Below are positions 1 through 7,960 of a stretch of 38,428 nt of DNA, in pieces. The notes below the pieces were generated by a model, which had not been told where the DNA came from, made no database searches, and was given only the letters and a program-made list of their open reading frames with translations. The DNA lies in assembly GCA_964235705.1 (NCBI GenBank), contig CAXSDP010000036.1, forward strand, positions 1 to 38,428, read 5' to 3'. How positions within the stretch are numbered: the first letter of the stretch is position 1; each line of letters begins with the position of its first letter. Source of the DNA: RH-AL1 sp964235705 (GTDB taxonomy: Bacteria > Pseudomonadota > Alphaproteobacteria > Rhizobiales > Beijerinckiaceae). Position numbers and translations under genes: made by a program.

Positions 1-790
1 TCATCGCGCGCGCCGCGTTGCGCTCGGCATGGCCATCGGCCCGCGTGACGCAGGCATCAACAATGAGACCGTTGCGGTTCTCGATGAGCGCGTGGCCGAG
101 GTAGCAGAGCTTGGCCTCGCGCCCGCGCGCCTTGCGGTAAAGCCGCGCGTCGGCATCGGTGGTGCTCGCGTGCGTGGCATTGCTTCGCGTCTCGCGGTGA
201 AAGTCCACCTCGGCGTTGCGGCCTTCCTTGGTCTCACTCGGTGGCGTACCATGGGAAGGCTGAGCATCGCCGCCAGCATCATCCTTCAATATTCAGCTCT
301 TCATCGAGGCCCACGCCTCGATCAACGTGCCGTCGACCAAGACGTGTTCGCTCGACAGGAGACGCCTGACCCGAGGGATCGTCAGCACAGCGGCGAGGAA
401 CGCCCGCGCCATGTCGCCCTCGAGCAGTCGATCGCGGTTCTTCGTGAAGGTCGTCGCATCCCATACGGCATCGTCAATCCCGAGCCCGACCTCCTTCGAC
501 AAGCTCAGGATGAGGCGACGAAACAGCAGGTCGAACTCGATGCGTTCCCTGAACTGGCGTTCCGAACGGAGCGAGTAGAAGGCCTGTAACAGCATGGCGC
601 GCAGGAGCTGTTTGGGCGGGATTGAAGGACGTCCGATCTTCCAGCAGAGCACAGCGAACCGGCCGCCCAACTCAGCCAGCGCCTCGTCGACAACAGTCTT
701 GATCGTTCGCAGCGGATGCTCGCGCCGCACCCTCTTCTCGATGTCGACATAGGAAAACAGCGAGCCGGTACGCCCATCCTCGCCTCGCAC
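1..790 (-). pseudogene. IS5-family transposase, broken by an in-frame stop and cut by the window edge
   Basis: This is a DDE transposase of the IS5 type. From a GTG at 788-790 the product begins MRGEDGRTGSLFSYVDIEKR and carries the usual N-terminal block (GRPSIPPKQLLRAMLLQAFY, then WDATTFTKNRDRLLEGD and LVDGTLIEAWASMKS, whose VDGTLIEAW holds the first catalytic Asp). A TGA at 293-295 then interrupts the frame. The same frame stays open on the far side to base 1 and still reads as transposase (GRNAEVDFHRETRSNATHAS, then ARLYRKARGREAKLCYLGHA), so this is one gene with a nonsense mutation rather than two genes. The C-terminal catalytic part lies outside the window. The element probably ends near 846-870. 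It is unlikely to make an active enzyme unless the stop is read through. Confidence 0.85.
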
Positions 791-845
791 GGCGTTCCCT
801 CCCGCAAACCATGCGAGACGTGCATCACGATGCGGCTGGGTGCCG

Positions 846-870
846 TAGCTTTTTCAGCAGCCTGCTAGGG
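846..870. repeat. Putative terminal region of the IS5-type element
   Basis: The stretch with TTTTTCAGCAGCCTGCTAGG lies 56-80 bases outside the transposase start and resembles the terminal inverted repeats of IS5-type elements. The partner end is outside the window, so the assignment is by resemblance and position only. Confidence 0.4.
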
Positions 871-928
871 TCGGTGTCGCCAACGCCTGCGTTCGCCGAC
901 GGCTGCCGAGGTCGGAGCGGCGTCGGGC

Positions 929-1420
929 TCACGCGTGCAGGGTGCGGATCTCGCGCGCCGGGACCCCGGCATAAAGGCAGTCGTCGCGCGTCGATTCCAG
1001 CACCACCGAGCTTGCGGCGATCACGCAGCCCCGGCCGATCGTGACGCCCGGCAGGATCGTCACGCCCGAGCCGATCCAAGCCCCCTTGCAAACCCTGACC
1101 GGCTTGCCGACGACCTCGACGAGGGCTCGCTGGGTTGAGCCGCCGATCTCGTGCGTGGCGGTCAGCACCCTCACGAACTGCCCGATCCTGACGTTGTCCT
1201 CAATGTCCAGCTGATCGTAGCCGTCGTGGAAGAAGCCGACGTTGATGAACACGTCGCTGCCGATCGTGATTCGCCGGGAGCGGAACGACGCGCCGGACCA
1301 GATGCAGGCTTTGGCGGAAATCTTGAAGCCGACACGCCGCATCAGCTTCATGCGAAGGAAAGCCGGTAGAAGCTCGCTGCCGAGCAACGCGTTCATCACC
1401 CTGAAGGGATAATCACCCAT
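929..1420 (-). CDS. Hexapeptide-repeat O-acetyltransferase (WcaF/maltose-acetyltransferase-like)
   Basis: This 163-residue left-handed beta-helix acyltransferase probably moves an acetyl group from acetyl-CoA to a hydroxyl of a sugar or polysaccharide precursor in the cytoplasm. The hexapeptide pattern is visible at about residues 113-141 (GAWIGSGVTILPGVTIGRG), a candidate catalytic His sits at residue 90 in TATHE, and the family's closing motif AGVPAREIR is at 151-159. The length matches WcaF-like enzymes. The ATG at 1420 is preceded by a GGAGGGG stretch about 10 bases upstream, which supports the start. It lies at the edge of a polysaccharide block (glycosyltransferases, Wzz-like protein, glycanase), so decoration of an exopolysaccharide is the likely job; the acceptor is unknown. 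A cluster of inverted TATGGA half-sites lies just upstream. Confidence 0.8.
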   Translation of the reverse strand: MGDYPFRVMNALLGSELLPAFLRMKLMRRVGFKISAKACIWSGASFRSRRITIGSDVFINVGFFHDGYDQLDIEDNVRIGQFVRVLTATHEIGGSTQRALVEVVGKPVRVCKGAWIGSGVTILPGVTIGRGCVIAASSVVLESTRDDCLYAGVPAREIRTLHA

Positions 1421-1466
1421 CTAGCGGACACCCCTCCCATCCACCCGGTGTTTTCCTATTAAGATC

Positions 1467-1529
1467 ATATGGATCGTGTATATGAGCGGCCGTCGGCTTA
1501 TCCATATCTTATTATGGAATAATTCCATA
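1467..1529. promoter_or_regulatory. Cluster of four TATGGA-type half-sites in two inverted pairs
   Basis: ATATGGAT at 1467-1474 is the exact inverted repeat of ATCCATAT at 1500-1507, and TATGGAAT at 1513-1520 faces ATTCCATA at 1522-1529 across a single base. The block is AT-rich in GC-rich surroundings and begins 47 bases upstream of the acetyltransferase start. It looks like an operator or a folded leader; the binding protein is unknown. Confidence 0.45.
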
Positions 1530-2319
1530 CATCATCGCCATGTCGCGCATGTACGATCAAATAGTAAGGGATCGGGGTCGCTCTGCCGCGGCCACGAGGA
1601 ATTATGATGTGCGCTCTCGCCGGGCCCGCGATGCCATCGGCCGGCCTCCCGCAGCTTGTTCGCGCCTGATCGGCTCGGCGGCAGTCCGCAACGGGCGTGG
1701 TCAGGTCGTCGAGGAAGCCGCCATGCGCCTCATTCGGTCGGATTTCGCAGCGATCCGGCGCGGGGTGGCGCCGATGTTTCGGCTCGAACGGATCGGGAAG
1801 GTCCCACGGCAAGGCCCGATTTTCGCACGTTCGCCGGAAGCCTTGGGCCATGGCGTTTCAGTGCCGCACGGCGCCGCAGGATCACGCCGGCGGGATCGTG
1901 GTACGACCTCACCGGAGTCATCGAGACACCGCAATAGCGCCGCGCAGACCCTCGCGAGTTCGGAGGCGTCCAAGCTGGAAGGCGCCGAAGCCCCACGTTG
2001 CGCCAAGGCGTTGATTTCGTCACGTCCCGTCGATGATAAATTGATCTGCGGCATGTGGGTTCTGGCTTCCAAGCGCTCCGGGCCAAGCACTCCGGAACAC
2101 GCGTAAGACGACAGGGGAACGGAGGCAAAGACTCGACACGTGTCGAGCGGGGGCGGGCGTTCAAAGCCTGGTCCCAGCCCGTGCCGGCGAGGCGAGTTGA
2201 TGCCAGATCGTCGGACCGGGAGCGCTTATCGCTTTCATGCTCCCTACAAGATTCACCGACGGATCGAGAGTCGGTAAGTGCAGGTTGATTGATATGTTAA
2301 TTGCATTAGAGGAGAAAAA
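1530..2319. other. Gene-poor stretch, no supported gene
   Basis: Several open frames of 60-190 codons cross this stretch on both strands, but none shows a recognisable domain, a credible ribosome-binding site or consistent composition, and they overlap one another. It may be eroded DNA. The last 100 bases become AT-rich and probably hold the promoter of the downstream TetR-type regulator. Confidence 0.4.
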
Positions 2320-2349
2320 GTGAAATCTTGTCGAAGACGGCGCATTTAA
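2320..2349 (+). CDS. Possible nine-codon leader peptide upstream of the TetR-type gene
   Basis: A strong Shine-Dalgarno-like AGAGGAG precedes a GTG by five A residues. The frame reads M-K-S-C-R-R-R-R-I and then stops, 50 bases before the regulator start. The purine-rich site has no other obvious use, and four consecutive Arg codons are unusual. It could be a regulatory leader peptide or chance. Confidence 0.2.
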   Translation: MKSCRRRRI

Positions 2350-2399
2350 ATTAAAATTTGTTAATGCAGCTTTGCACGGCTTAAGTAGAGGTTGTGCCC

Positions 2400-3026
2400 A
2401 TGATTGATGTAAGAAAGCCCGGCAGGCCAAAGGTTGGTGATCAACAAGTGGGCCGCGAGAGAATTGTCGATGGCGTGATCGAGTATATTCGGTCTGGTCA
2501 TTCCGACATTTCTCGTCGAGAAATCGCTTCCTATCTCAAGATTACTCCGGCGCTGCTCTCATACTATTTTCCGCGCGGATTTTCCCTGCTGACCGAAGCT
2601 GTGGGCCGGCAGGCGAGTCGGTGGCAGCAACGCATCGACGAGCTGTGCGAGCAGCAAGAGCTCAATCCATCCCAGAAGATGGACCACCTGCAGCAACTCA
2701 TCATCTCGATGTATGCCAACGACGCCCACATCGTCGAGTTGCAGGCGTCGCTATGGCGCGACGGGCACATGTCGTTCTGCCTGACTGCCGAGATGAAGAA
2801 GAAGATGTATGCGCTCTTCCTTTCCGTCGAGTATCGGTCCGAGATCGCCACGGCTTCCTTCATGACGAGCATCATCTGGGGCGCCTGCGAGCATTGCGTG
2901 AGAGACCACAGCGACGACCTGCGGCCGCATATTTTCAACAGCGAGGAACTCGTGTCCGGCAATTTCGTCATCGACAGGATGGTGGAAACCGTGGGCAAGA
3001 TCCCAGCGATGACCGCGGATTTCTGA
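2400..3026 (+). CDS. TetR/AcrR-type transcriptional regulator
   Basis: This is a 208-residue one-component regulator. A basic N-terminus (RKPGRPK) leads into a helix-turn-helix at about residues 36-62, reading SDISRREIASYLKITPALLS followed by YYFPRGFSLLTEAV, the standard TetR arrangement in which the YYF segment follows the recognition helix. The C-terminal helical ligand domain is not assignable to a known effector. The start is placed at ATG 2400 because AGAGG lies about nine bases upstream; an in-frame GTG six bases earlier would be too close to that site. The upstream 100 bases are markedly AT-rich. Its targets are unknown, but it stands alone on the plus strand between polysaccharide genes and may regulate them. 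A C-terminal relic of a different TetR gene lies near 10.6 kb. Confidence 0.75.
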   Translation: MIDVRKPGRPKVGDQQVGRERIVDGVIEYIRSGHSDISRREIASYLKITPALLSYYFPRGFSLLTEAVGRQASRWQQRIDELCEQQELNPSQKMDHLQQLIISMYANDAHIVELQASLWRDGHMSFCLTAEMKKKMYALFLSVEYRSEIATASFMTSIIWGACEHCVRDHSDDLRPHIFNSEELVSGNFVIDRMVETVGKIPAMTADF

Positions 3027-3101
3027 AGGATCGGGCGTCCTCCTGTTTGACCGCACTCGATCCGGCGGGCCAGGCCTCGGCTCGATCAATGCACCCGCTC
3101 C

Positions 3102-3971
3102 CTAGTGCGGCTTGCGCGCATAGACGGCAATCCGCTCGATATCCATCGTGACCGGCGAAGCGAGCCCCTCGTGCTGCCAGCCGCCGCCGATCGCGAGATC
3201 CGCCAATATGTAGAAGGGTTGATCGTAGGCCGGTGGCGTCGGCATCTGCCAAATCGCGCGGTGGTTGAGGTAGAACGAGGTGCGATCCTTCTCAATGAGC
3301 ACACCGAAGTCGTTGAAGCCGGCGGTCAGCTGTCCGGGCGGGACTTTCGCGAGGTGATTTTCCTGCAGGAGGTCGGCACCGTCCTTGAAGAGGTGCAGCA
3401 CGTTGTGGAAGTAGGCGGGAAAGCCGCCGTAGAACTCGATGACATCGACCTCGGAAGCGGTCTGCCCCTTCTGCGTGCCGATCAGCCAGAAAGCTGGCCA
3501 GGTTCCCATGCCGTCCGGCAACCGGGCCCGCATCTCGAAATAGCCGAAGCGTTGCGCGAAGCCCTTCTGGCCAGGTCCGTCCCTGTCCATCGATGCGATC
3601 AGACCCGAATGCCAGCGGCCGCCAGCGTCCTGGGACGCGGTGATGCGCAGGCCGTGCGGCCCGATCGAGAAGGGACCGTTGGGACCGGGATCGTCGAAGA
3701 CCGCGTCGCCGAAGTCACCGTGCCATGGAGTGTGCGCGATCCAGGTCGTGCCAGGGCCCGCGGCGGAGATGCTGAGCGTCGGGAAGGTTTCATTGAACGT
3801 CTGCTCGAAGTCGCCCAGATCGAGCATCGTCGGCGGCTCCTCCGAATGAGCAGGCGGCAACGCGCGCGCGCCAAGGGCGAGGCACGCCGCCGGAGCGAAC
3901 AACGTGATCAGCCATGGAAGGGGTCTGCGCCGAGTGCGTGGCGCCGGGCGCGACGGCCCATCGGCACTCAT
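3102..3971 (-). CDS. Secreted glycoside hydrolase family 16 (beta-glucanase/ExoK-like)
   Basis: This 289-residue enzyme should cleave internal beta-1,3 or beta-1,4 linkages of a glucan or of the exopolysaccharide made by the neighbouring genes. The catalytic motif is seen as SEVDVIEF, with nucleophile Glu174, Asp176 and acid/base Glu179 in the ExDxxE (beta-bulge) form typical of laminarinase-like GH16 members. Other family marks are GYFEMRARLPDGMGTWPAFW at about 143-162 and the C-terminal FYILADLAIGG. Residues 1-45 form a basic, hydrophobic export signal (RTRRRPLPWLITLFAP), so it acts outside the cytoplasm. In rhizobial succinoglycan clusters ExoK/ExsH, of the same family, trim the polymer to control chain length, and the same role is inferred here. 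It lies downstream of the GT4 gene on the same strand, with a gap of about 130 bases. Confidence 0.88.
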   Translation of the reverse strand: MSADGPSRPAPRTRRRPLPWLITLFAPAACLALGARALPPAHSEEPPTMLDLGDFEQTFNETFPTLSISAAGPGTTWIAHTPWHGDFGDAVFDDPGPNGPFSIGPHGLRITASQDAGGRWHSGLIASMDRDGPGQKGFAQRFGYFEMRARLPDGMGTWPAFWLIGTQKGQTASEVDVIEFYGGFPAYFHNVLHLFKDGADLLQENHLAKVPPGQLTAGFNDFGVLIEKDRTSFYLNHRAIWQMPTPPAYDQPFYILADLAIGGGWQHEGLASPVTMDIERIAVYARKPH

Positions 3972-4104
3972 GCCGCCGCGCGGCCGGGGCCGCGTGGACG
4001 CCTTCGTTCGAGCGTCAGGAAGCCAGCCGCTACGGCGCGCCGCCTCACCGCTTCCCCTTGCTTTCGATGCGGCGGAGCAGGGCCGCGGTGCGAGCGGTCG
4101 AGGC

Positions 4105-5208
4105 TCAACGGACCGGTGTCGCCAGATCGGCCGCGCATCCTTCCTCCGCCTCGCCTTTCCTGCCGCGACAGTCGCGGTACACCGCTAGCGTCTCGGCGGC
4201 CGCCCGGGCAATCGTCAGCTTGCCGAGATTGATTTGGCTGCGCGAGCGCCACAGCGAAAGGCTGTCCTCGGTTTCCAGGACGCGCAGCACGGCGGCCGCG
4301 AGCGCGTCCGGCGCCCGGGGAGGGACGAGGATGCCGGCGCGGCCATTCTCCAGCATCTCCGGTATGCCGTCGACGTCGCTGGCGACGATCGCGCAACCCG
4401 CCTCGCGGGCTTCCGAGATGACGAGGGGCGCCGGATCCGCGAGGCTCGGAAGCACGAAGACGTCGGCGGCGAGATAGGCGCGGGGATCGGGCACTGCGCC
4501 GAGGAAGGACACGTTGGCCCTGTACGACCTGCCGTCCACGATGGCTTGGTAGCGTTCAAGCATCGGTCCTTCGCCGACGATGTAGAGATGGCATCGCTCG
4601 TTGTGCGCATGGATGGCGGTGAAAGCGTCGAGGAGGTCGGCCACGCCTTTACGGGAATGCAGGCCGCCGACGTAGGCGATGGCGGGGCGCCGCAGCGTGA
4701 CCGGCGCCGGCGGCCCGCCGGATCGCCGGGCGACGCCGATCGTCCCGTTCAGCACGACGCGAATCTTCGACGCGGGGATGCCCCTGCGCTCGAGCGAGGT
4801 CGCGACGGCGCCGCTCACGGCGATGACGCGATCGGCGACGCGCATCAGCACCGCACTGCGCTCGAAGGCGTTGTGGCAGGTCGCCACGAGCGGCACGCCG
4901 TGCAGCTTGCAGGCTGGCCAGGCCAGCAGGGCGGCGGTGACCATATGGGCGTGGACGACGTCGGGGCGCTCGGAGCGTAGCACGGCGGCGAGCCGGGCCA
5001 TCCCTCCGCCGAGTTGCCGCGGCGACCGACCGATCGGCGCGTTCAGGTGCCCGACGCCGTGCTCACGCAGAGTGTCATCGAAATCGCCGCCACGGCTGAG
5101 GAGCAGGACCCGATGGCCTCCGTCGGCCTGCGCGCAGGCGAGGTCCACCGCGGCGTGGACATTGCCATTGAAGCGTCCGGTGTGATTGATCACATGAAGA
5201 ATCTTCAT
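4105..5208 (-). CDS. Glycosyltransferase family 4 (GT-B fold)
   Basis: This 367-residue cytoplasmic glycosyltransferase transfers a sugar from a nucleotide donor onto a growing lipid-linked or polysaccharide acceptor. The N-terminal Rossmann half opens MKILHVINHTGRFNGNVHAA with the glycine-containing loop, and DVVHAHMV is at 83-90. The C-terminal donor half carries YVGGLHSRKGVADLLDAF at 179-196, HLYIVGEGPMLERY at 207-220 and the acidic GT4 signature SEAREAGCAIVASDVDGIPE at about 265-284. The frame is open 51 codons further upstream, but that extension has no family similarity; ATG 5208 fits the family N-terminus and has GGAGG about 11 bases before it. It points away from the Wzz-like gene across a shared AT-rich spacer and lies upstream of the GH16 gene. 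Sugar specificity is not readable. Confidence 0.88.
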   Translation of the reverse strand: MKILHVINHTGRFNGNVHAAVDLACAQADGGHRVLLLSRGGDFDDTLREHGVGHLNAPIGRSPRQLGGGMARLAAVLRSERPDVVHAHMVTAALLAWPACKLHGVPLVATCHNAFERSAVLMRVADRVIAVSGAVATSLERRGIPASKIRVVLNGTIGVARRSGGPPAPVTLRRPAIAYVGGLHSRKGVADLLDAFTAIHAHNERCHLYIVGEGPMLERYQAIVDGRSYRANVSFLGAVPDPRAYLAADVFVLPSLADPAPLVISEAREAGCAIVASDVDGIPEMLENGRAGILVPPRAPDALAAAVLRVLETEDSLSLWRSRSQINLGKLTIARAAAETLAVYRDCRGRKGEAEEGCAADLATPVR

Positions 5209-5632
5209 GGCGCGAAAGTCCTCCGGCTGAGCGACGAAGAGGGTCGTGCGATCAGCCGCCGATGGCGGGCCGACACCCTGGCCATCCGCGCCGCCGGCAT
5301 GGATGCCGGAGCGACGCGCCGTCGACCGCGATGATGCAGGCGAGCTGTTTCGCGCAGGCACTTTCGATCCGTCTGTGTCTCAGACATCCCAGCATAAGCC
5401 GAGTACATTATATAGCTAATTAAATGTGAATAGATTTACGGTGGACATAGTGATGTGGTTCGGTAATCGGGCGACGAACCCGACGTGGACCTAAGACCGG
5501 CTTCAAGCGTTGATCTCCACGCGACGCATCCAGCAACGCTCCGATGCGTCCTTCTATTTAATCCAAGCGTTAATTGGCGCTATGCGGAATCCACTGGACA
5601 GAAGCAAGGCTAAAGATGAAAGAAGGCATTTG
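5209..5632. promoter_or_regulatory. Divergent spacer between GT4 and Wzz-like genes, AT-rich core
   Basis: These 424 bases separate two divergent polysaccharide genes. The core at about 5405-5435 is very AT-rich (TTATATAGCTAATTAAATG) in GC-rich surroundings and sits roughly midway between the two starts. It resembles the AT-rich targets of MucR/Ros-type regulators of exopolysaccharide genes and shares an AATTAAAT core with the sites at 8950 and 9229. No gene is supported here. Confidence 0.4.
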
Positions 5633-7519
5633 ATGTCTGCCGCCTCGTGTCGGTCGGAGCAAGCAATGCTGAACGTCGGCGATATTCAACGCTTGGAAGA
5701 CACCGGCGCCTTGAGGATCGTCTGCCATCGCTGGAAGACGGCACTGCTGCTTGCTGGCATGTGCCTCATCGCAGCCTGCGCCGTCATCAGGGAGCTGACG
5801 CCGTTCTACACCGCATCGGTTCAGATGATCCTGCCGTCCATGGCGGCCGAGGACCCTGCCGGTAGCAAGGGTCAGGCGCAGGCGCAGACCGACATGTTCG
5901 TGGTCAGGGGCTACGCCGAAATTTTCGAGAGCGACGGACTGTGCCTGTCGGTTATCGACAAGCTGAAGCTGAAGCTGAAGCTTGGCGAGTCGCGTGAGTT
6001 CGTTTCGCAACCCGGTCCCGTCGACAGGGCGCTCGCCGAGATCGCTCGGTTGACCGGCAGGAGCAAACCGGCGAGGGGACCGGTCAGCGAAGCCGACGTC
6101 GCCCGCGGCGCCATCTTGCAAGCCTACAAGGCTCGGCTGAAGGCCAAGAACGACAACAAGTCGCTCGTTCTCACCGTCTCGTTCGAAGGGACCGATCCCT
6201 ATCTCGCGGCGCGCATCATCGACGCGCACGTCGCCTCCTTCGTCGACGCGCAGATCGCCTACCGGCAGAAGGAAGCCTCCATCAAGACCGATTGGGTCAA
6301 GGGCGAGTTGGAGATCGCGACCGGGCAGATGCGGATGGCCCAGAGCGCGATCCAGTTGCACGCGCAGCACCCTTCGTCCTCGGTCGAAGCGGCCGCCAGT
6401 GAGGCGACGGAACTCCGTCTGCGTCAGATCCAGGCGCAGTCGAGACAGAGCGTCTACGAGACGCTTCTCGCCCGCTACCAGGATATGCTGGCCGAGCAGC
6501 AGTACGTCGGCTCCGACATACGGGTTCTGTCGAAGGCGGTCGTTCCGATCAAACCGAGCTTCCCCAAGCCGCTCCTTTTCGTCGCCATCGCGGCCTTCGC
6601 CAGCCTCCTGGTCGGCTTCGCTGCCACGACGGCCATGACGTTGCTGACCAACAGGAGAAGCATTGGCGACGCGGCCGCCGCCCAAGATGTCCCGGTGCTC
6701 GGCCGTCTCGAGATCAGGAGGCGGCGATGGAGCCTGCGCCCCACAAACACCGGCTTCCGCCTCGCGCAATTCTGGGAGAACGTCCGCAGCATCAAGAGCG
6801 CCTTCGATTTCGGCGGTGGCGACGGCCGCGTGCTGCTCATCACATCCAGCACCTCGAGCGAGGGCAAATCCCTCACGGCCGCCTCGCTCGCCCGATCGGT
6901 GGCGGCCAGCGGCTTCCGGACGTTGCTGCTGGACATGAACGTCCGCAAACCGAGCTTCTATGCGCCCGCCAATGCCGGTCCTGACCTGCGGGACTACTTC
7001 GAGAGCGGGCTGTCCCCCGCCTCCCTGCTCGTCCCGCTCGACGGGGCGGTACCCCTGTATTTCCTGGGCATGTGCCGCGAGAAGGTGCCCGCGAGCCTCG
7101 ACATCTTCGGCAGCGCCAGGATGAAGTCGCTCATCGACGAGGTCAGGCGGGAGTTCGATACGATCATCGTCGACGCACCCGCCCTGGAATACGTCGCCGA
7201 CACGTTGTTCATCGCCGATCTCGCCGACGAGGCGATCCTGGTGGCGATGGAAGGACGCACGACGGAGGTGTCCTTCGCACGGGCGGTGTCGGCGTTGCGG
7301 GCCCGCAGCGTGACCCTGAGGGGAACCGTGATCTCCGATTCCCGCGCGCTGAAGCACACGTCCATGAAGCGTGGCGGACGCACCGGCGGGCGCCAGGGTT
7401 GGCTGGACGTTTGGCCGAGCCACGTACCCGGGACCCTTTTCGGGGGCCGGCGGAAAGAGGTCGGCGTGATGAGCCACCCCGTCGCCTTCGCGCGCACCAT
7501 GGCCAAGCGGCTGCCGTGA
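5633..7519 (+). CDS. Wzz/ExoP-like polysaccharide chain-length and export protein with degenerate BY-kinase domain
   Basis: This 628-residue inner-membrane protein should set polymer length and assist export in a Wzy-type pathway. Transmembrane segments lie at about 36-52 and 313-338, flanking a periplasmic coiled-coil domain. The P-rich KPSFPKP before the second segment is the Wzz hallmark. The cytoplasmic tail (about 375-575) follows the tyrosine-kinase/ParA-like layout: Walker A-like TSSTSSEGKS (404-413), Walker A' LLLDMNVRKPS and Walker B TIIVDAP (510-516). Two features are off: the usual PGEGKS glycine is Ser, and the second Asp of LLLDxD is Asn. No C-terminal tyrosine cluster is present, so autophosphorylation in the classical way is doubtful. 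ATG 5633 was chosen because GAAGG lies six bases upstream. A four-copy AAGCTG-type hexamer repeat at 5960-5983 encodes alternating Lys-Leu. Confidence 0.85.
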   Translation: MSAASCRSEQAMLNVGDIQRLEDTGALRIVCHRWKTALLLAGMCLIAACAVIRELTPFYTASVQMILPSMAAEDPAGSKGQAQAQTDMFVVRGYAEIFESDGLCLSVIDKLKLKLKLGESREFVSQPGPVDRALAEIARLTGRSKPARGPVSEADVARGAILQAYKARLKAKNDNKSLVLTVSFEGTDPYLAARIIDAHVASFVDAQIAYRQKEASIKTDWVKGELEIATGQMRMAQSAIQLHAQHPSSSVEAAASEATELRLRQIQAQSRQSVYETLLARYQDMLAEQQYVGSDIRVLSKAVVPIKPSFPKPLLFVAIAAFASLLVGFAATTAMTLLTNRRSIGDAAAAQDVPVLGRLEIRRRRWSLRPTNTGFRLAQFWENVRSIKSAFDFGGGDGRVLLITSSTSSEGKSLTAASLARSVAASGFRTLLLDMNVRKPSFYAPANAGPDLRDYFESGLSPASLLVPLDGAVPLYFLGMCREKVPASLDIFGSARMKSLIDEVRREFDTIIVDAPALEYVADTLFIADLADEAILVAMEGRTTEVSFARAVSALRARSVTLRGTVISDSRALKHTSMKRGGRTGGRQGWLDVWPSHVPGTLFGGRRKEVGVMSHPVAFARTMAKRLP

Positions 7520-7659
7520 GGTCGCTGCGCAGCGGCGCACGGGTTGCGGCGCTTCAGGCGGAGGACGCCTTCGTCCCGTGCCGGCACGCCTCCACGCCAT
7601 TGAATGAACCGGAAAGCCGCGCTAGGTGACGGATCCCGATTGGCGCGACCGGGATCGCG

Positions 7660-7953
7660 ATGATGGCCTTCGTCCTGTCGTTCGCGTTCGGCGTCGTGAT
7701 CGCCGCCTTGATGCCGGTCGTCGCCTTCCTCGCGGTCGTCGCGCTGGCGGGCGCCGTAAGTTTCGGCATCGCCCTCGCACAGGGAGGCACGCTGGCCTCG
7801 TCGCTGCTGCGCATCGGTGGCGAAACGGTCTGCGCGCAGATTGGCTACGTTGCCGGCGTGGCGGGGCTCGCCCTGATCGCGCGGGCTAGGACCCGCGAGC
7901 ACTCCCCGCCCCGCGTGACCGCATCGCGGGATAACGAGGACGACAGGGTCTGA
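7660..7953 (+). CDS. Small two-helix membrane protein, ExoX-like (possible exopolysaccharide repressor)
   Basis: This 97-residue protein has two hydrophobic segments (about 2-38 and 57-76) and a charged cytoplasmic tail. The second half, SLLRIGGETVCAQIGYVAGV, has the spacing of the ExoX/Psi-type exopolysaccharide production repressors of rhizobia, whose second helix typically reads like T-x-x-x-A-V-x-x-Q-x-G-Y-F. This is similarity by eye over a short stretch and could mislead. Those proteins act at the membrane, probably by titrating the glycosyltransferase that starts the repeat unit. Position supports the call: it sits 140 bases after the Wzz-like gene and converges with a glycosyltransferase gene eight bases beyond its stop. 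Two adjacent ATG codons (7660, 7663) are possible starts; no strong ribosome-binding site separates them. Confidence 0.55.
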   Translation: MMAFVLSFAFGVVIAALMPVVAFLAVVALAGAVSFGIALAQGGTLASSLLRIGGETVCAQIGYVAGVAGLALIARARTREHSPPRVTASRDNEDDRV

Positions 7954-7960
7954 CGCGGGC

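Noticed and set aside
1498..1851. Minus-strand frame with a stretch (GRPADGIAGPARAHIIIPRG, then DDVWNYSIIRYG) faintly like a ParE/RelE toxin C-terminus
   Set aside because: Similarity is short and would need a frame shift, the upstream half has no toxin pattern, and no antitoxin gene is adjacent.
3105..4232. 375-codon plus-strand open frame opposite the GH16 gene
   Set aside because: The GH16 catalytic motif and export signal are on the minus strand; this frame is a shadow.
5570..7600. 676-codon minus-strand open frame across the Wzz-like gene
   Set aside because: It is the antisense shadow of a gene with clear motifs; its composition is Arg/Gly/Asp-rich without any domain.
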